From: Bacillota bacterium
GTDB taxonomy: Bacteria; Bacillota; Clostridia; Lachnospirales; Lachnospiraceae
Direction of reading: 5' to 3'
Length of the DNA: 16,371 nt
Assembly (NCBI GenBank): GCA_023414875.1
Contig: JAEZMV010000020.1
Coordinates: 1 to 16,371, forward strand
Part shown: positions 1 through 7,917 of the stretch, piece after piece
How the letters are laid out: every line of letters begins with the position of its first letter
How positions within the stretch are numbered: position 1 is the stretch's first letter
Notes under the pieces: model-generated
Told to the model about the DNA's origin: nothing
Seen by the model: the letters and a program-made list of their open reading frames with translations, nothing else
The model's database searches: none
Translations under genes and position numbers: made by a program

Positions 1-284
1 TTCAGCCGTGCCACTTGGATATCAAGGTCCATCTTTTCCTTGATATATGGATTTCCGGTGGCCAGCGCTTTGACCTCGGCGTAAGAGAGCGCCGTTTCGT
101 CAATGTCCTCGCAGCTCCGAACCGGACTTTTGCTGGTCATGATCTGGCTGATAAACTTTTGCTTATTTTCGATGGTCTGCCACATATAGCTGTCAAAAGT
201 GTTCTCGGTGACATACCTAAAAACATGCACTTTCTCGTTTTCATTGCCCTGCCGAATAATCCGGCCTTCGCGTTGCTCAATATC
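1..284 (-). pseudogene. SNF2-type helicase (ICE helicase/methylase), 3' part of the interrupted gene, partial
   Basis: The minus strand reads openly from 284 to the window edge. It starts with D-I-E-Q-R-E-G-R-I-I-R-Q-G-N, the second half of superfamily 2 helicase motif VI (the Q..GR..R.G core), followed by E-K-V-H-V-F-R-Y and T-F-D-S-Y-M-W-Q, typical of the C-terminal side of the large SNF2 helicase/DNA-methylase proteins of Firmicute conjugative elements. The reading frame joins exactly to the fragment at the right edge once the element is removed. Separated from its promoter and start codon, this part is not expected to be translated. The gene continues beyond position 1, so its full length and any methylase domain cannot be judged. 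Confidence 0.88.
283..284. other. Left attachment site crossover dinucleotide (TC; GA on the coding strand)
   Basis: TC lies 4 bp outside the left 18-bp arm, mirroring the right end. Positions to the left (down to 1) are helicase sequence; positions 285 onward belong to the element. The element side reads, on the minus strand, ACGTCCTTCG before GA, which resembles the target's GCGTCCGTCT before GA. GA is the known crossover dinucleotide of TnpX and TndX recombinases. Assignment to exactly this dinucleotide is inferred from the symmetry. Confidence 0.78.
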
Positions 285-288
285 CGAA

Positions 289-306
289 GGACGTGCTTAG
301 AGAAAC
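289..306. repeat. Left terminal inverted repeat arm (18 bp)
   Basis: GGACGTGCTTAGAGAAAC is the exact reverse complement of 16205-16222. The match stops at 307, where the left end continues TTTCT and the right end continues GGAAA. In a circular element the two arms face each other with 10 bp between them, forming the dyad that a serine recombinase dimer would bind. Confidence 0.9.
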
Positions 307-328
307 TTTCTAAGGATGAGGGTAAAGA

Positions 329-1969
329 TTATGCTTCACAACCAATATGACCAACAAAACGATAGTATATCTTAATCTCTTGAACCTTATTGCCATCTTT
401 ATCTTGTTTAGACTCTCCAACCGTTATTCTATCAATCAGTGTATTGACCATTGCTGCTGAGAGCTCTTTTAAACCAACAAATTGCTTCATCAGCTTTACA
501 AAGTCATATGCATTTTGATCATTTTCTTCTTTACTTGTAATTATGGCTCCTATCTCAGAGATTTGCTTTTCAAGCTCCAGTTGCTCAAGCTCATACCGCT
601 TAGACATCAATTCATAATTTCTCTCTGTGATCTTCTTCATGACTTTATCTTCATAAAGAGCCGCGAACAATTTATCAAGCTCCGAAAGTCTCTTTTTCAT
701 CTTGCGATGTTCGCGTTCTTTTTCTTTGTAATCAGATGCAGTAGAATCACTCAATAGTTTCTGAATCTTTCTAATCATCTTTTCATCATCCTGAGCCATT
801 CGAGCAAATTGATTTATATCGTCCAAAACAATCTGATGTAGTTGGCGAGCAGAAAGCCTATGCTTGGTACACACATCAGTGCCATATCTCATGTAATTTG
901 CACAGTAGTAGTCGATGTTTTCGATTGGGATTTGTGATTTTGTTCTATGGGCTACAGTGCTACGCAAGGCGTACCCACAATCAGCGCACTTCACGATTCC
1001 GGCAAAAACATTGTCATATCCGCTGATATTCTTTTTGTCTCTGCGACAAGTCATAAGGCGCTGTACTAAATCAAAATCGTCTTGAGATACAATAGCCTCA
1101 TGTGTGTTCTTGATGATTTCCCATTCTTCGGGCAAACGTGAAGGACGCTTTTTAATTTTCATAGATACGCATGGACGTTTATACGCTGTCAGATGGCCCG
1201 CATATGTTGGGCTTCTCAGTACTTGCCTAACAGAATTCTCACTCCAAAAATATTTGCGTTCCGGATCAGCTTCAAAGCATCTATCATAATTAACGCCGTT
1301 CTCAATGGCCATGGCCGCAGGACGCATTATTCTTTGCTCTGTCAAATACCTACGAATACGCGAAATACCCCAACCGCCTTTTGCAAGCTCAAACATCTTT
1401 CTTACAACGGGTGCTGCCTTTTCATCAACTATCAAACGATTATGGTCACTGGGGTCTTTAAGATATCCATATGGGGCAGATGTACCAGTAAATTTACCTT
1501 GTGAAAACCTCGATCTTAATGCCGTTTTTGTTTTTACCGATTGATCTTTTGAATACATTTCGTTAAGTATGTTCTTAAATGGGGTTATATCCATTGCGCT
1601 GTTGTTGAGCGTATCAACACCATCATTCACAGCAATATATCGAACGCCATTCTCAGGGAAAAACACTTCAAGGTAAATACCGCAGTCAAGATAGTTTCTA
1701 CCTAATCGCGATAAGTCCTTTGTAATCACACAATCTACCTGCCCATCCTTAATAGCCTTAATCATTTCTTGAAAGCCAGGGCGATCAAAATTGGTTCCCG
1801 TGTAACCGTCATCAACATATGTTTTGACAACATGCCAACCTTTGTCTCGGACAAATTGGGTAAGGATATCCTTTTGAGTCGATATGCTACCGCTTTCACA
1901 CTCCACGCCATCATCTTTTGAAAGACGACAGTATAACGCCACTCTAAATATTCTTTCCGTATTCGCCAT
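329..1969 (-). CDS. Large serine recombinase (TnpX/TndX-like site-specific recombinase)
   Basis: Catalyses excision and integration of the element through a serine-linked double-strand exchange at attP/attB. The start chosen is ATG at 1969: AGGAGG sits 8 nt upstream, better than the TTG at 1993, which would add 8 residues. This gives 546 aa. From this start the resolvase domain covers roughly residues 7-150, with nucleophile Ser17 in A-L-Y-C-R-L-S and D-L-S-R-L-G-R-N around residue 86. A recombinase domain follows, then a zinc ribbon (V-K-C-A-D-C-G and later Y-Y-C and V-C-T-K-H), and a charged coiled coil (about 390-470) in the C-terminal part. Length and order fit the large serine recombinases. 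It lies 22 bp from the left arm, as expected for an end-proximal recombinase. The C-terminal part overlaps no other credible gene. Confidence 0.95.
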   Translation of the reverse strand: MANTERIFRVALYCRLSKDDGVECESGSISTQKDILTQFVRDKGWHVVKTYVDDGYTGTNFDRPGFQEMIKAIKDGQVDCVITKDLSRLGRNYLDCGIYLEVFFPENGVRYIAVNDGVDTLNNSAMDITPFKNILNEMYSKDQSVKTKTALRSRFSQGKFTGTSAPYGYLKDPSDHNRLIVDEKAAPVVRKMFELAKGGWGISRIRRYLTEQRIMRPAAMAIENGVNYDRCFEADPERKYFWSENSVRQVLRSPTYAGHLTAYKRPCVSMKIKKRPSRLPEEWEIIKNTHEAIVSQDDFDLVQRLMTCRRDKKNISGYDNVFAGIVKCADCGYALRSTVAHRTKSQIPIENIDYYCANYMRYGTDVCTKHRLSARQLHQIVLDDINQFARMAQDDEKMIRKIQKLLSDSTASDYKEKEREHRKMKKRLSELDKLFAALYEDKVMKKITERNYELMSKRYELEQLELEKQISEIGAIITSKEENDQNAYDFVKLMKQFVGLKELSAAMVNTLIDRITVGESKQDKDGNKVQEIKIYYRFVGHIGCEA

Positions 1970-2040
1970 TCCATTTTCCTCCTCGTTGCTCAAACATAAT
2001 GTATCCGTAGACCATGCTTACAGGAACTATGTTAAAGTAC

Positions 2041-2187
2041 TCAATGTGTTTTTCCAAAGGTGCCGTCTTTCATTTGCTTTTTAATTTCCTCAATGATGAT
2101 AGGTAATAAGACCTCGCTTATGGGTCTGTCGCCAACAAATTCTCGCTTAACAATTATGGTGACTTCGTCCTTTTTCTCTTTGCGCAC
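2041..2187 (-). CDS. Small conserved-looking protein (48 aa) upstream of the recombinase
   Basis: Starts at GTG 2187 with a strong GGAGG six bases upstream and runs 48 codons to TGA at 2041. The product begins M-R-K-E-K-K-D-E-V-T-I-I-V-K-R-E-F and contains V-L-L-P-I-I-I-E-E-I-K-K, a hydrophobic strand/helix pattern rather than random sequence. It lies 71 bp upstream of the recombinase start on the same strand and could be cotranscribed with it. I recall similar short proteins before recombinases in Clostridia mobile elements, but could not check. No domain is recognised. A role in directing excision is possible from position alone and is speculation. Confidence 0.68.
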   Translation of the reverse strand: MRKEKKDEVTIIVKREFVGDRPISEVLLPIIIEEIKKQMKDGTFGKTH

Positions 2188-2207
2188 ACGCTGCCTCCTT
2201 TAATTTT

Positions 2208-2241
2208 AAAAGGGCGTCGGTATGTGTGTACCAACGCCCTT
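2208..2241 (-). terminator. Stem-loop after parB, probable terminator
   Basis: AAGGGCGT (2210-2217) pairs with ACGCCCTT (2234-2241); after one mismatch, GGTA pairs with TACC, leaving the loop TGTGTG. On the minus strand the stem ends in four Ts, then A-rich sequence, so the T tract is weak. It lies 20 bp beyond the parB stop and before the 48-codon gene. It may only partly stop transcription, because no clear promoter is seen for the downstream pair. Confidence 0.6.
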
Positions 2242-2260
2242 AACCTGCCGGAAAAACAAA

Positions 2261-3205
2261 TTATCTCTCCAGACTCTTATCCCGCTCTCGCTTGCGCTGC
2301 CAGTCAGTGAGCAGCTTAATAATCGTATCTTCCATCTGCTTAATGGAATAGCTCTTAGGAAAAAAGCTCCCGATCTTCTCTTTCGGGAGCTTTACCTGTT
2401 CCTTCTGATTCGCTTTTTCCTCAGTCATAACCTTGAAGATAGCATCCATGTCGAGCTTGCCCTCTTGGCTGAGTGCCTTCATGCGCATGGCCTGTGAGAG
2501 CGATGGCGTTCGTTCCTCGCTCTGCATTGTCTCAAACAAATCCTCTTGCTCTTTCCCGGCCAAGTAAGACAGCGCCACCGCCGGATTGAGCGCGATTTCC
2601 TTTTCATCGACCATTTTCAGTAGGGGAGGAATAAGCTCTGTAAGCCGAATAAAGCGCTGTATCTGCGTGGAACTTTTGCCCGATTCAGCCGCCAATTCAG
2701 CCCTTGAAGTGGTGCCGCGAAAATTATGTCCAACTTGGACAGAATTATTTTGCGGTGGTCTGCCTGCTATTCTTTTCATGGCCTCAAGCTGCATCTTATA
2801 AGAAAACGCCCTCTCGCTTGGGAGGACGCTTTCACGTTGATAGTTACTTTCCACCATACAGATTGTCGCTTCATCATCCGTCATATCACGGGCAATGGCC
2901 TGAATGCTTTCAATACCTAGCATCCGGCAAGCTTCCTTGCGGCGATGCCCTGATACCATTTGAAATTGACCATCCGGCAAAGGACGAACGAGCGCCGGAA
3001 TCCTCACGCCGTTTTCGGCAATGCTTTCGACCATACGTTGCATAGCTTCATCTTTGCGTATTTGGAAGGGATGATTCGGGAAGTCTTGAATGTTCTCGAT
3101 CGATATTAACTGCACTCGTTCTCCGTTCATTCCTTCGCGTTCCGCTTGCGTAGTAAACAGATCATCCACCGTCGGGAGCTTAATGTTTGCTCTGCTATTT
3201 GCCAT
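2261..3205 (-). CDS. parB: ParB-family partition protein
   Basis: DNA-binding partner of ParA; proteins of this family load at centromere-like sites and spread as CTP-dependent clamps. In 314 aa the ParB/Srx nucleotide-binding domain runs from about residue 33 (L-I-S-I-E-N-I-Q) through S-G-H-R-R at 85-89 to N-Y-Q-R-E at 121-125. A helix-turn-helix follows at about 168-188 (S-R-A-E-L-A-A-E-S-G-K-S-S-T-Q-I-Q-R). The C-terminal part is charged and ends near K-S-L-E-R. The start overlaps the parA end by 11 bp, so the two are translationally coupled. It may stabilise the excised circle or a replicating form. Some ParB relatives in mobile elements act as regulators instead. No cognate parS site could be identified. 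Confidence 0.93.
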   Translation of the reverse strand: MANSRANIKLPTVDDLFTTQAEREGMNGERVQLISIENIQDFPNHPFQIRKDEAMQRMVESIAENGVRIPALVRPLPDGQFQMVSGHRRKEACRMLGIESIQAIARDMTDDEATICMVESNYQRESVLPSERAFSYKMQLEAMKRIAGRPPQNNSVQVGHNFRGTTSRAELAAESGKSSTQIQRFIRLTELIPPLLKMVDEKEIALNPAVALSYLAGKEQEDLFETMQSEERTPSLSQAMRMKALSQEGKLDMDAIFKVMTEEKANQKEQVKLPKEKIGSFFPKSYSIKQMEDTIIKLLTDWQRKRERDKSLER

Positions 3206-3980
3206 TCGCCATTACCTCCTGTACAAGTGATTCGTATGCCTTTGCCGTCTTGTCATTTGCGGCATGTTGAAAGATACTCATTCCGGTTGCACTGGCCTCT
3301 GCTGTTCGGATAGTAAGCGGTATCTCTGTTTGAAACACCGGAATCTTGTCTCTGCAGTTCACCCGTAGATTCTCCGAAGTGTCCTTAGCGAAATTCGTCC
3401 TGCTATCGACCATAGTCAGCAGGACTCCTTCAATCTCAAGCTGAGGATTGATGGTTCTTCGGATACGGTTGATGGTCTGGAGAAGCTGAGACATTCCTTT
3501 TGTCGGCAGGTAATGAGACAGTACCGGAATGATAATGCTATCGGCGGCGGCCAGCGCATTTACCGTCACCAGACCGAGCGATGGCGAACAGTCGATTAGC
3601 ACATAATCATACCGATGCTTAACGCAATGCAGATAGCTTCGCATGATGGTCTCGCGGCTGATCGTGTTGCTGAGCAGCATATCCAGCGCCGACAGTTCGA
3701 TGTTGGACGGCAGGAGATCGACGCCTTCCTTATGGTGCAGAATGGCCTCATTCTCCCTAAGCGGTTCATCCGTTACCACCTTGGTCATGACAGACGCGAG
3801 CGTTTCCTTGATCTCGTCCGGCGTTTTCCAGCCAAGAGAGTCGGTCAGATTTCCCTGTGAATCCGCGTCCACCAAAAGCACCTTTTTGCCTTGTCGAGCA
3901 AGGCCTATGCCAAGGTTCACTGCAGTTGTTGTTTTGCCCACGCCGCCTTTTTGATTGGCAAGGGCGATCACTTTGGTCAT
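3195..3980 (-). CDS. parA: ParA-family partition ATPase
   Basis: Deviant Walker ATPase that positions ParB-bound DNA. The 261-aa product has the Walker A motif K-G-G-V-G-K-T-T at 11-18, with the signature lysine at 11 and catalytic lysine at 16. A Walker A'-like V-D-A-D-S-Q-G-N lies at 37-44 and Walker B V-L-I-D-C at 127-131. Length and motifs are those of small ParA/Soj proteins without an N-terminal DNA-binding domain. The start ATG has AGGAGG 8 nt upstream. It is the first gene of the parAB pair. The 5' leader contains two tandem terminator-like hairpins and no obvious promoter. Confidence 0.95.
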   Translation of the reverse strand: MTKVIALANQKGGVGKTTTAVNLGIGLARQGKKVLLVDADSQGNLTDSLGWKTPDEIKETLASVMTKVVTDEPLRENEAILHHKEGVDLLPSNIELSALDMLLSNTISRETIMRSYLHCVKHRYDYVLIDCSPSLGLVTVNALAAADSIIIPVLSHYLPTKGMSQLLQTINRIRRTINPQLEIEGVLLTMVDSRTNFAKDTSENLRVNCRDKIPVFQTEIPLTIRTAEASATGMSIFQHAANDKTAKAYESLVQEVMANGK

Positions 3981-4004
3981 TGATTTTTCCTCCTTCTTTG
4001 TAAT

Positions 4005-4030
4005 AAAAAACGGCAGGGAGTAACCTGCCG
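4005..4030 (-). terminator. Second intrinsic terminator-like hairpin, in the parA leader
   Basis: CGGCAGG (4011-4017) pairs perfectly with CCTGCCG (4024-4030) around a 6-nt loop; on the minus strand the stem is followed by six Ts (4010-4005). It lies only 24 bp before the parA start codon, so as a terminator it would reduce parA expression. Attenuation or simple backup termination of the upstream operon are both possible. Confidence 0.72.
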
Positions 4031-4041
4031 AAATTGAGCAT

Positions 4042-4072
4042 AAAAAAAGCAGCTACTATTCTGAGTAGCCGC
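4042..4072 (-). terminator. Intrinsic terminator of the CBASS operon
   Basis: On the minus strand GCGGCTACT (4072-4064) pairs with AGTAGCTGC (4057-4049), with one G-T wobble and a 6-nt loop, directly followed by seven Ts (4048-4042). It begins 38 bp after the stop of the effector gene. Orientation and T tract are those of a strong minus-strand intrinsic terminator. Confidence 0.85.
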
Positions 4073-4110
4073 ATTTGTAGGTTAACTTATATTGGACGTC
4101 ACTCTTATAT

Positions 4111-5790
4111 TTATATTTCTATAATCTCTTTTAAATTAAAAACTCTTGAATACTTAATCAACGAAGTTCTGTTATAATTATAGACGTACGTACTTGGATA
4201 CATATTCTCTCTAATGATACGACCAATTTCAATACATAATCCTGCAGGTGCGGCTAAGAATAAATGAATTTCATCATAATTCCTATTAAGTTTATCTAGC
4301 TCTGATTTTACTGCTAGTTTTGCTCTTAAAACATCTTCATGATAGTTCAATTTTGAAGGAACTGGATTGTCAATTTCTACTGACAATAAATCAAAATCTT
4401 TGTGTAGTATGTCCTCAATATCTTTGCGATCTATAATTCCGCTTATGCTCAAAGCTAAGGCCAATTTTTTACTTCCACTTTCTACTAGCGTTGTTATTAT
4501 AGGTATATTGTCGTTACGTTCATCAAAGACCCACTCATTCCTATTTTCAAAGTATTGATAAATTTTTATGTTGTCATCATTGTTTTGAATCAAATACCCA
4601 AAGGATACTAATAGAGGAATTAACGCAATTGGGAATATATGAATACATTTTCGAGTATCTTTGATGATTGAATTATATATATTCTTCAATTCCCTCCAAC
4701 AAACATTCCATTCATCAAGAGATTTAGGTCTTACATCTCTAATAGAAGATCTAAAGATAGCTGAACCGTTAATGTTATATTTATTCATTATTGAATCATA
4801 ATCTAAAGGTATTCCAAATAGTTTTAAATCCACAATAATATTGCGATTCGCTTCAGGTTCCTTGGTGAATTTTTCTCCTCTTAAATAGTACTTACCGTGT
4901 TTGGCAGGACTAACCGTATAATCATAAGTCCATTTAGCTAAAGTACTATCCCAACCATAAAAGAGAAAGCTGCTTTGGTCGTTTTCTGTATTTATGTCGC
5001 CAACAACAAAACCAGCTGGATAATTTTCTTCTTCTGCGCGTGCTTGTCTACAAGAACAAAATTCAGTATTAATTGCAGGATCATATATAACGGAAGAGTT
5101 GTGACAGTGCCCCCCCAAATATAGATCAACATCCATAGCTTTAAACATACTTTTCAAATGATTTTCTACTGTTAGATTAAAATCACTAATTCTGTGATGT
5201 GCAATAATTATTTTTATTGGCTTTGATTCTACAGATTTTAAACAATTGTATACATTATTCAAACCTATATGTAATTTCCCCGATTCATTTTCCGAATCAT
5301 AGCACATCCACGAGGTATTTAGATGAATTATCGAAATATACTCATCTATATCGTAATGAAAATGCAATTTATCTATCTCGTATTTTCGCCCGAGTATTGT
5401 TTCGTACGCATTAAAAAAATCCCTCTGACTTGGTAAAAGGGCATCAATATAGCTTTGCTCACTTTTATCTAGAATGTTAATATTCCATGCTTCTTTGACT
5501 TTAATTTCTCTATCAATTGGAATATCTCTATCTAAATCATGGTTTCCTGGCACAATGAAAGCCCTGTTTGAATTAAGTTGCGTGCACTCAACTATTCTAT
5601 GGATAAGTTCTTGAGCCTCTTTATAACCCTTGTTTTTATTACTAATATCACCTGTGATAAGAAGAAAAGAGAATGGGCACTGTTGACCTAAGTACTTTAT
5701 TTCATCTATTAAGGCATCTCTCATAACCATTGTTCTAATACCTGAACTAATGGAATGTAAGTCTGATATATGTAGCCATCTATATTTCAT
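4111..5790 (-). CDS. CBASS effector: calcineurin-like metallophosphoesterase fused to a SAVED domain
   Basis: A 559-aa two-domain protein. Residues 1 to about 290 form a complete metallophosphoesterase domain: D-L-H at 10-12, G-D at 47-48, G-N-H-D at 82-85, A-H-H at 197-199 and G-G-H-C-H at 226-230, the full two-metal set seen in Icc/CpdA-like phosphodiesterases and SbcD/Mre11 nucleases. Residues of about 360-559 match the SAVED fold, with I-H-I-F-P-I-A-L-I-P near 383 and H-L-F-L-A-A-P-A-G-L and E-I-G-R near 509-524; in other CBASS effectors SAVED binds the cyclic nucleotide made by the CD-NTase. No signal peptide or clear membrane segment is seen. It is the last gene of the operon, 11 bp after the JAB gene. 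The likely role is an enzyme switched on by ligand binding to SAVED; its substrate (DNA, RNA, or nucleotide) is unknown. It might instead degrade the signal. Confidence 0.85.
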   Translation of the reverse strand: MKYRWLHISDLHSISSGIRTMVMRDALIDEIKYLGQQCPFSFLLITGDISNKNKGYKEAQELIHRIVECTQLNSNRAFIVPGNHDLDRDIPIDREIKVKEAWNINILDKSEQSYIDALLPSQRDFFNAYETILGRKYEIDKLHFHYDIDEYISIIHLNTSWMCYDSENESGKLHIGLNNVYNCLKSVESKPIKIIIAHHRISDFNLTVENHLKSMFKAMDVDLYLGGHCHNSSVIYDPAINTEFCSCRQARAEEENYPAGFVVGDINTENDQSSFLFYGWDSTLAKWTYDYTVSPAKHGKYYLRGEKFTKEPEANRNIIVDLKLFGIPLDYDSIMNKYNINGSAIFRSSIRDVRPKSLDEWNVCWRELKNIYNSIIKDTRKCIHIFPIALIPLLVSFGYLIQNNDDNIKIYQYFENRNEWVFDERNDNIPIITTLVESGSKKLALALSISGIIDRKDIEDILHKDFDLLSVEIDNPVPSKLNYHEDVLRAKLAVKSELDKLNRNYDEIHLFLAAPAGLCIEIGRIIRENMYPSTYVYNYNRTSLIKYSRVFNLKEIIEI

Positions 5791-5801
5791 AGTCTATCTT
5801 T

Positions 5802-6278
5802 TTAAACCTCTCTTTCCATTTCTCCAATATAATGAGTTTTCATATCCCCACACCAGACTTTGATATTATCAGTGCCAACAATAACAAAATAAATATAATC
5901 ACTCTCTCCTGGTTTTGTTTTGATTATTGCTCTTTTCCAAGAAATTGTATCTATACATGATGGAGAGGGACTCGCTTGAGGATGTGTATGCCAATTGCCT
6001 TTATAATACAAACATTTGTTATTCATTTCAGATAGTATTTTTAAGTGCTTGGTATCTTTTCTTCGGAATGTAATTTTGCTCCGTATATCATTTGCCATAG
6101 GTTCGGTTAATTCAAATATCCGGGTCTTACCATTAATGTCAGTTCTTCCGATTAAAAGACCGCCACTTTCACGACTATCAAAAGATGTTTGCTTAAACAT
6201 ACATAACCTACTTATAACGCTATCGCTTATAATTAATTCAGCATCAATCAATCTATATTTGTGTTCCACAGATTTCAC
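5802..6278 (-). CDS. cap3: Cap3-like JAB/JAMM isopeptidase of type II CBASS
   Basis: A 158-aa JAMM-family zinc peptidase. The motif is complete: Glu37 in R-E-S-G-G-L-L-I-G, then H97-T-H99-P, six residues, S107 and D110. In CBASS, Cap3 cuts the bond formed between the CD-NTase C-terminus and target proteins, opposing Cap2. The start used is GTG 6278, overlapping the end of the E1/E2 gene by 26 bp; GTG at 6269 is an alternative, since spacing to the GAGAGG element is poor for the first. The overlap suggests translational coupling. Length is normal for a bare JAB domain. The family call is firm; the Cap3 role follows from the operon. Confidence 0.92.
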   Translation of the reverse strand: MKSVEHKYRLIDAELIISDSVISRLCMFKQTSFDSRESGGLLIGRTDINGKTRIFELTEPMANDIRSKITFRRKDTKHLKILSEMNNKCLYYKGNWHTHPQASPSPSCIDTISWKRAIIKTKPGESDYIYFVIVGTDNIKVWCGDMKTHYIGEMEREV

Positions 6279-7917
6279 ACCTCTCGCTTATATAAAACTC
6301 TCTCGATGTTTCAAAATCTCTTTTCGCGATAATGTAATCACTGCTTAAAGGACTACTTGTCCTTACTGAATATAAAGGATTCGTTTCCGTTTCAAGCAAT
6401 CCTTGCAATTGTAATTGTATAACCTCAAGTATCATCGCACACCCTTTTAATAGGGTTATGTTGCCATATGAATTAAAAACACCACCACAGCCGGTCCCGA
6501 CAAATGAAATATCAGATTGATTATTACTATAATGCGCTTTATTCGACTCGTTTCCAGTATACAAGCATTGAAAGCATCCTTTTTTACGATAGTCTACACG
6601 CAAAGCATGTACACCGATTCCCTTAGCCTCTATCCATGTAAATATTACAGGAATAGTAATAGATTTTTCCTTAAACATTTTGTTTATGTTTAACATAAAA
6701 TCAGTTCCACCAGTAGCGATAATTATTAAGCTATACTGTTCCAGTTCATATGAATCTATTTTATTAGCAATAAAACATTCATCCTTATAGTCAACAAGTA
6801 CTTGAGGATAATTCGATTCTAGTTCAAATTTCATAGCAAAAGCTTTATTGCTATCCCCATAAAACATTCCCAGTCTATGTCTCATAATATTATCATCAGA
6901 AAGTTTATCATTGTCATAGATAGTTATATTATTTACCCCTATCTTGGGCATCTCAGATAGAATGTAGCTGCCCAAACTACCTGCTCCGACAACAAGTACT
7001 TTCTTATTAAGAATTTCGGTATCTACCCCTATTCGTTCAAACAAATAATTTGAATCACATCTTTGGCTAGACCAATGCTCAGTTGAGATTACTCTATTCA
7101 AACGCTTAAATATATTCTCACTCTTACTGTTTGAAAATTCCACTTTAAGCAAAAAAGTAATTGGAATAACTTCTGAGATTCTCATTTCAAAAGCCAGTAC
7201 CACATTTTTAGTTGTAATATTTAGTCCTTCAAGGAACTCAATATTTTTCTCACTAATACAATTGCTCATAATACTATTTAATGTGTCTAGGCCCCAGGGC
7301 TCTTCTTTAAATGGAGGTAATATGGAGCTGCTATTAATAAGTGGTATATATATTCCTTCTGTATTATAGCAACTATATTTTCCTAAAAAATAATCATTTA
7401 ATCTCAACTCATCATCAATTGCTGCTATCGTCTCTTTTTTTATAAACATCTTTAGTTTTTTAGCAGCAAGTGATGAACTAATAAATAATTTAACCTTATT
7501 CGTATTAGTAGAAACTTGATTCCAGAAGTACAAAAATTCTTTTCTAAACTCCTTTTGTTCCTCCTGCTCATTCAAAGATAACAGCCTTATTATTCGCTTC
7601 AGAGTGTAATCGAGTATATTCTTATAACCTTTAATTTTAACACTAATATCCTCTCTTACGGATAAGCATAAGTGAATTAATCCAGATTTTCTCGAGTATA
7701 GCTGATGTGGTTTTCTCGCCGCCCCCTCTTTTGGATTGCATAGATAAACTATCGGGAGCCTATAATCATCCAAAATCATCAATATTATTGAATAAAGCTC
7801 AGCTCCAATAAGCAAATCGAATTTTACATCATTTTTGACTATTACTTCGACATTACTTATAAATCCTAGAGAGCTAAGATATTGACTATATTTATTATGC
7901 AAAACTGTCTTCTTCAT
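6253..7917 (-). CDS. cap2: Cap2-like E2-E1 fusion ligase of type II CBASS
   Basis: A 554-aa protein with an N-terminal E2-like domain and a C-terminal ThiF/E1 domain. In the E2-like part, H-L-C84-L-S-V is the candidate catalytic cysteine. The E1 domain (about 295-500) has the nucleotide-binding loop V-G-A-G-S-L-G (310-316) and I-Y-D-N-D-K (333-338), where acidic residues bind ATP. C-x-x-C pairs at 448/451 and 547/550 look like a zinc site, and C477 in G-T-G-C-G-G is a candidate E1 cysteine; both are inferred by analogy. Known Cap2 proteins adenylate the CD-NTase C-terminus and conjugate it to cell targets, priming signalling. The start overlaps the CD-NTase gene by 23 bp. E1 alone would not prove CBASS, but the neighbours make the call strong. 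Confidence 0.92.
   Translation of the reverse strand: MKKTVLHNKYSQYLSSLGFISNVEVIVKNDVKFDLLIGAELYSIILMILDDYRLPIVYLCNPKEGAARKPHQLYSRKSGLIHLCLSVREDISVKIKGYKNILDYTLKRIIRLLSLNEQEEQKEFRKEFLYFWNQVSTNTNKVKLFISSSLAAKKLKMFIKKETIAAIDDELRLNDYFLGKYSCYNTEGIYIPLINSSSILPPFKEEPWGLDTLNSIMSNCISEKNIEFLEGLNITTKNVVLAFEMRISEVIPITFLLKVEFSNSKSENIFKRLNRVISTEHWSSQRCDSNYLFERIGVDTEILNKKVLVVGAGSLGSYILSEMPKIGVNNITIYDNDKLSDDNIMRHRLGMFYGDSNKAFAMKFELESNYPQVLVDYKDECFIANKIDSYELEQYSLIIIATGGTDFMLNINKMFKEKSITIPVIFTWIEAKGIGVHALRVDYRKKGCFQCLYTGNESNKAHYSNNQSDISFVGTGCGGVFNSYGNITLLKGCAMILEVIQLQLQGLLETETNPLYSVRTSSPLSSDYIIAKRDFETSREFYISERCEICGTQI

Noticed and set aside
15..350. Open frame on the plus strand across the left boundary
   Set aside because: It is the antisense of the helicase fragment and runs across the insertion junction; the minus strand encodes a recognisable helicase motif.
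1970..1993. TTG start eight codons upstream for the recombinase
   Set aside because: The AGGAGG lies inside this extension, at ideal distance from ATG 1969.
3766..4074. 102-codon frame overlapping parA, possible leader peptide across the hairpins
   Set aside because: It has no ribosome site and lies mostly in another frame of parA; its hydrophobic look comes from the hairpin and T tracts.
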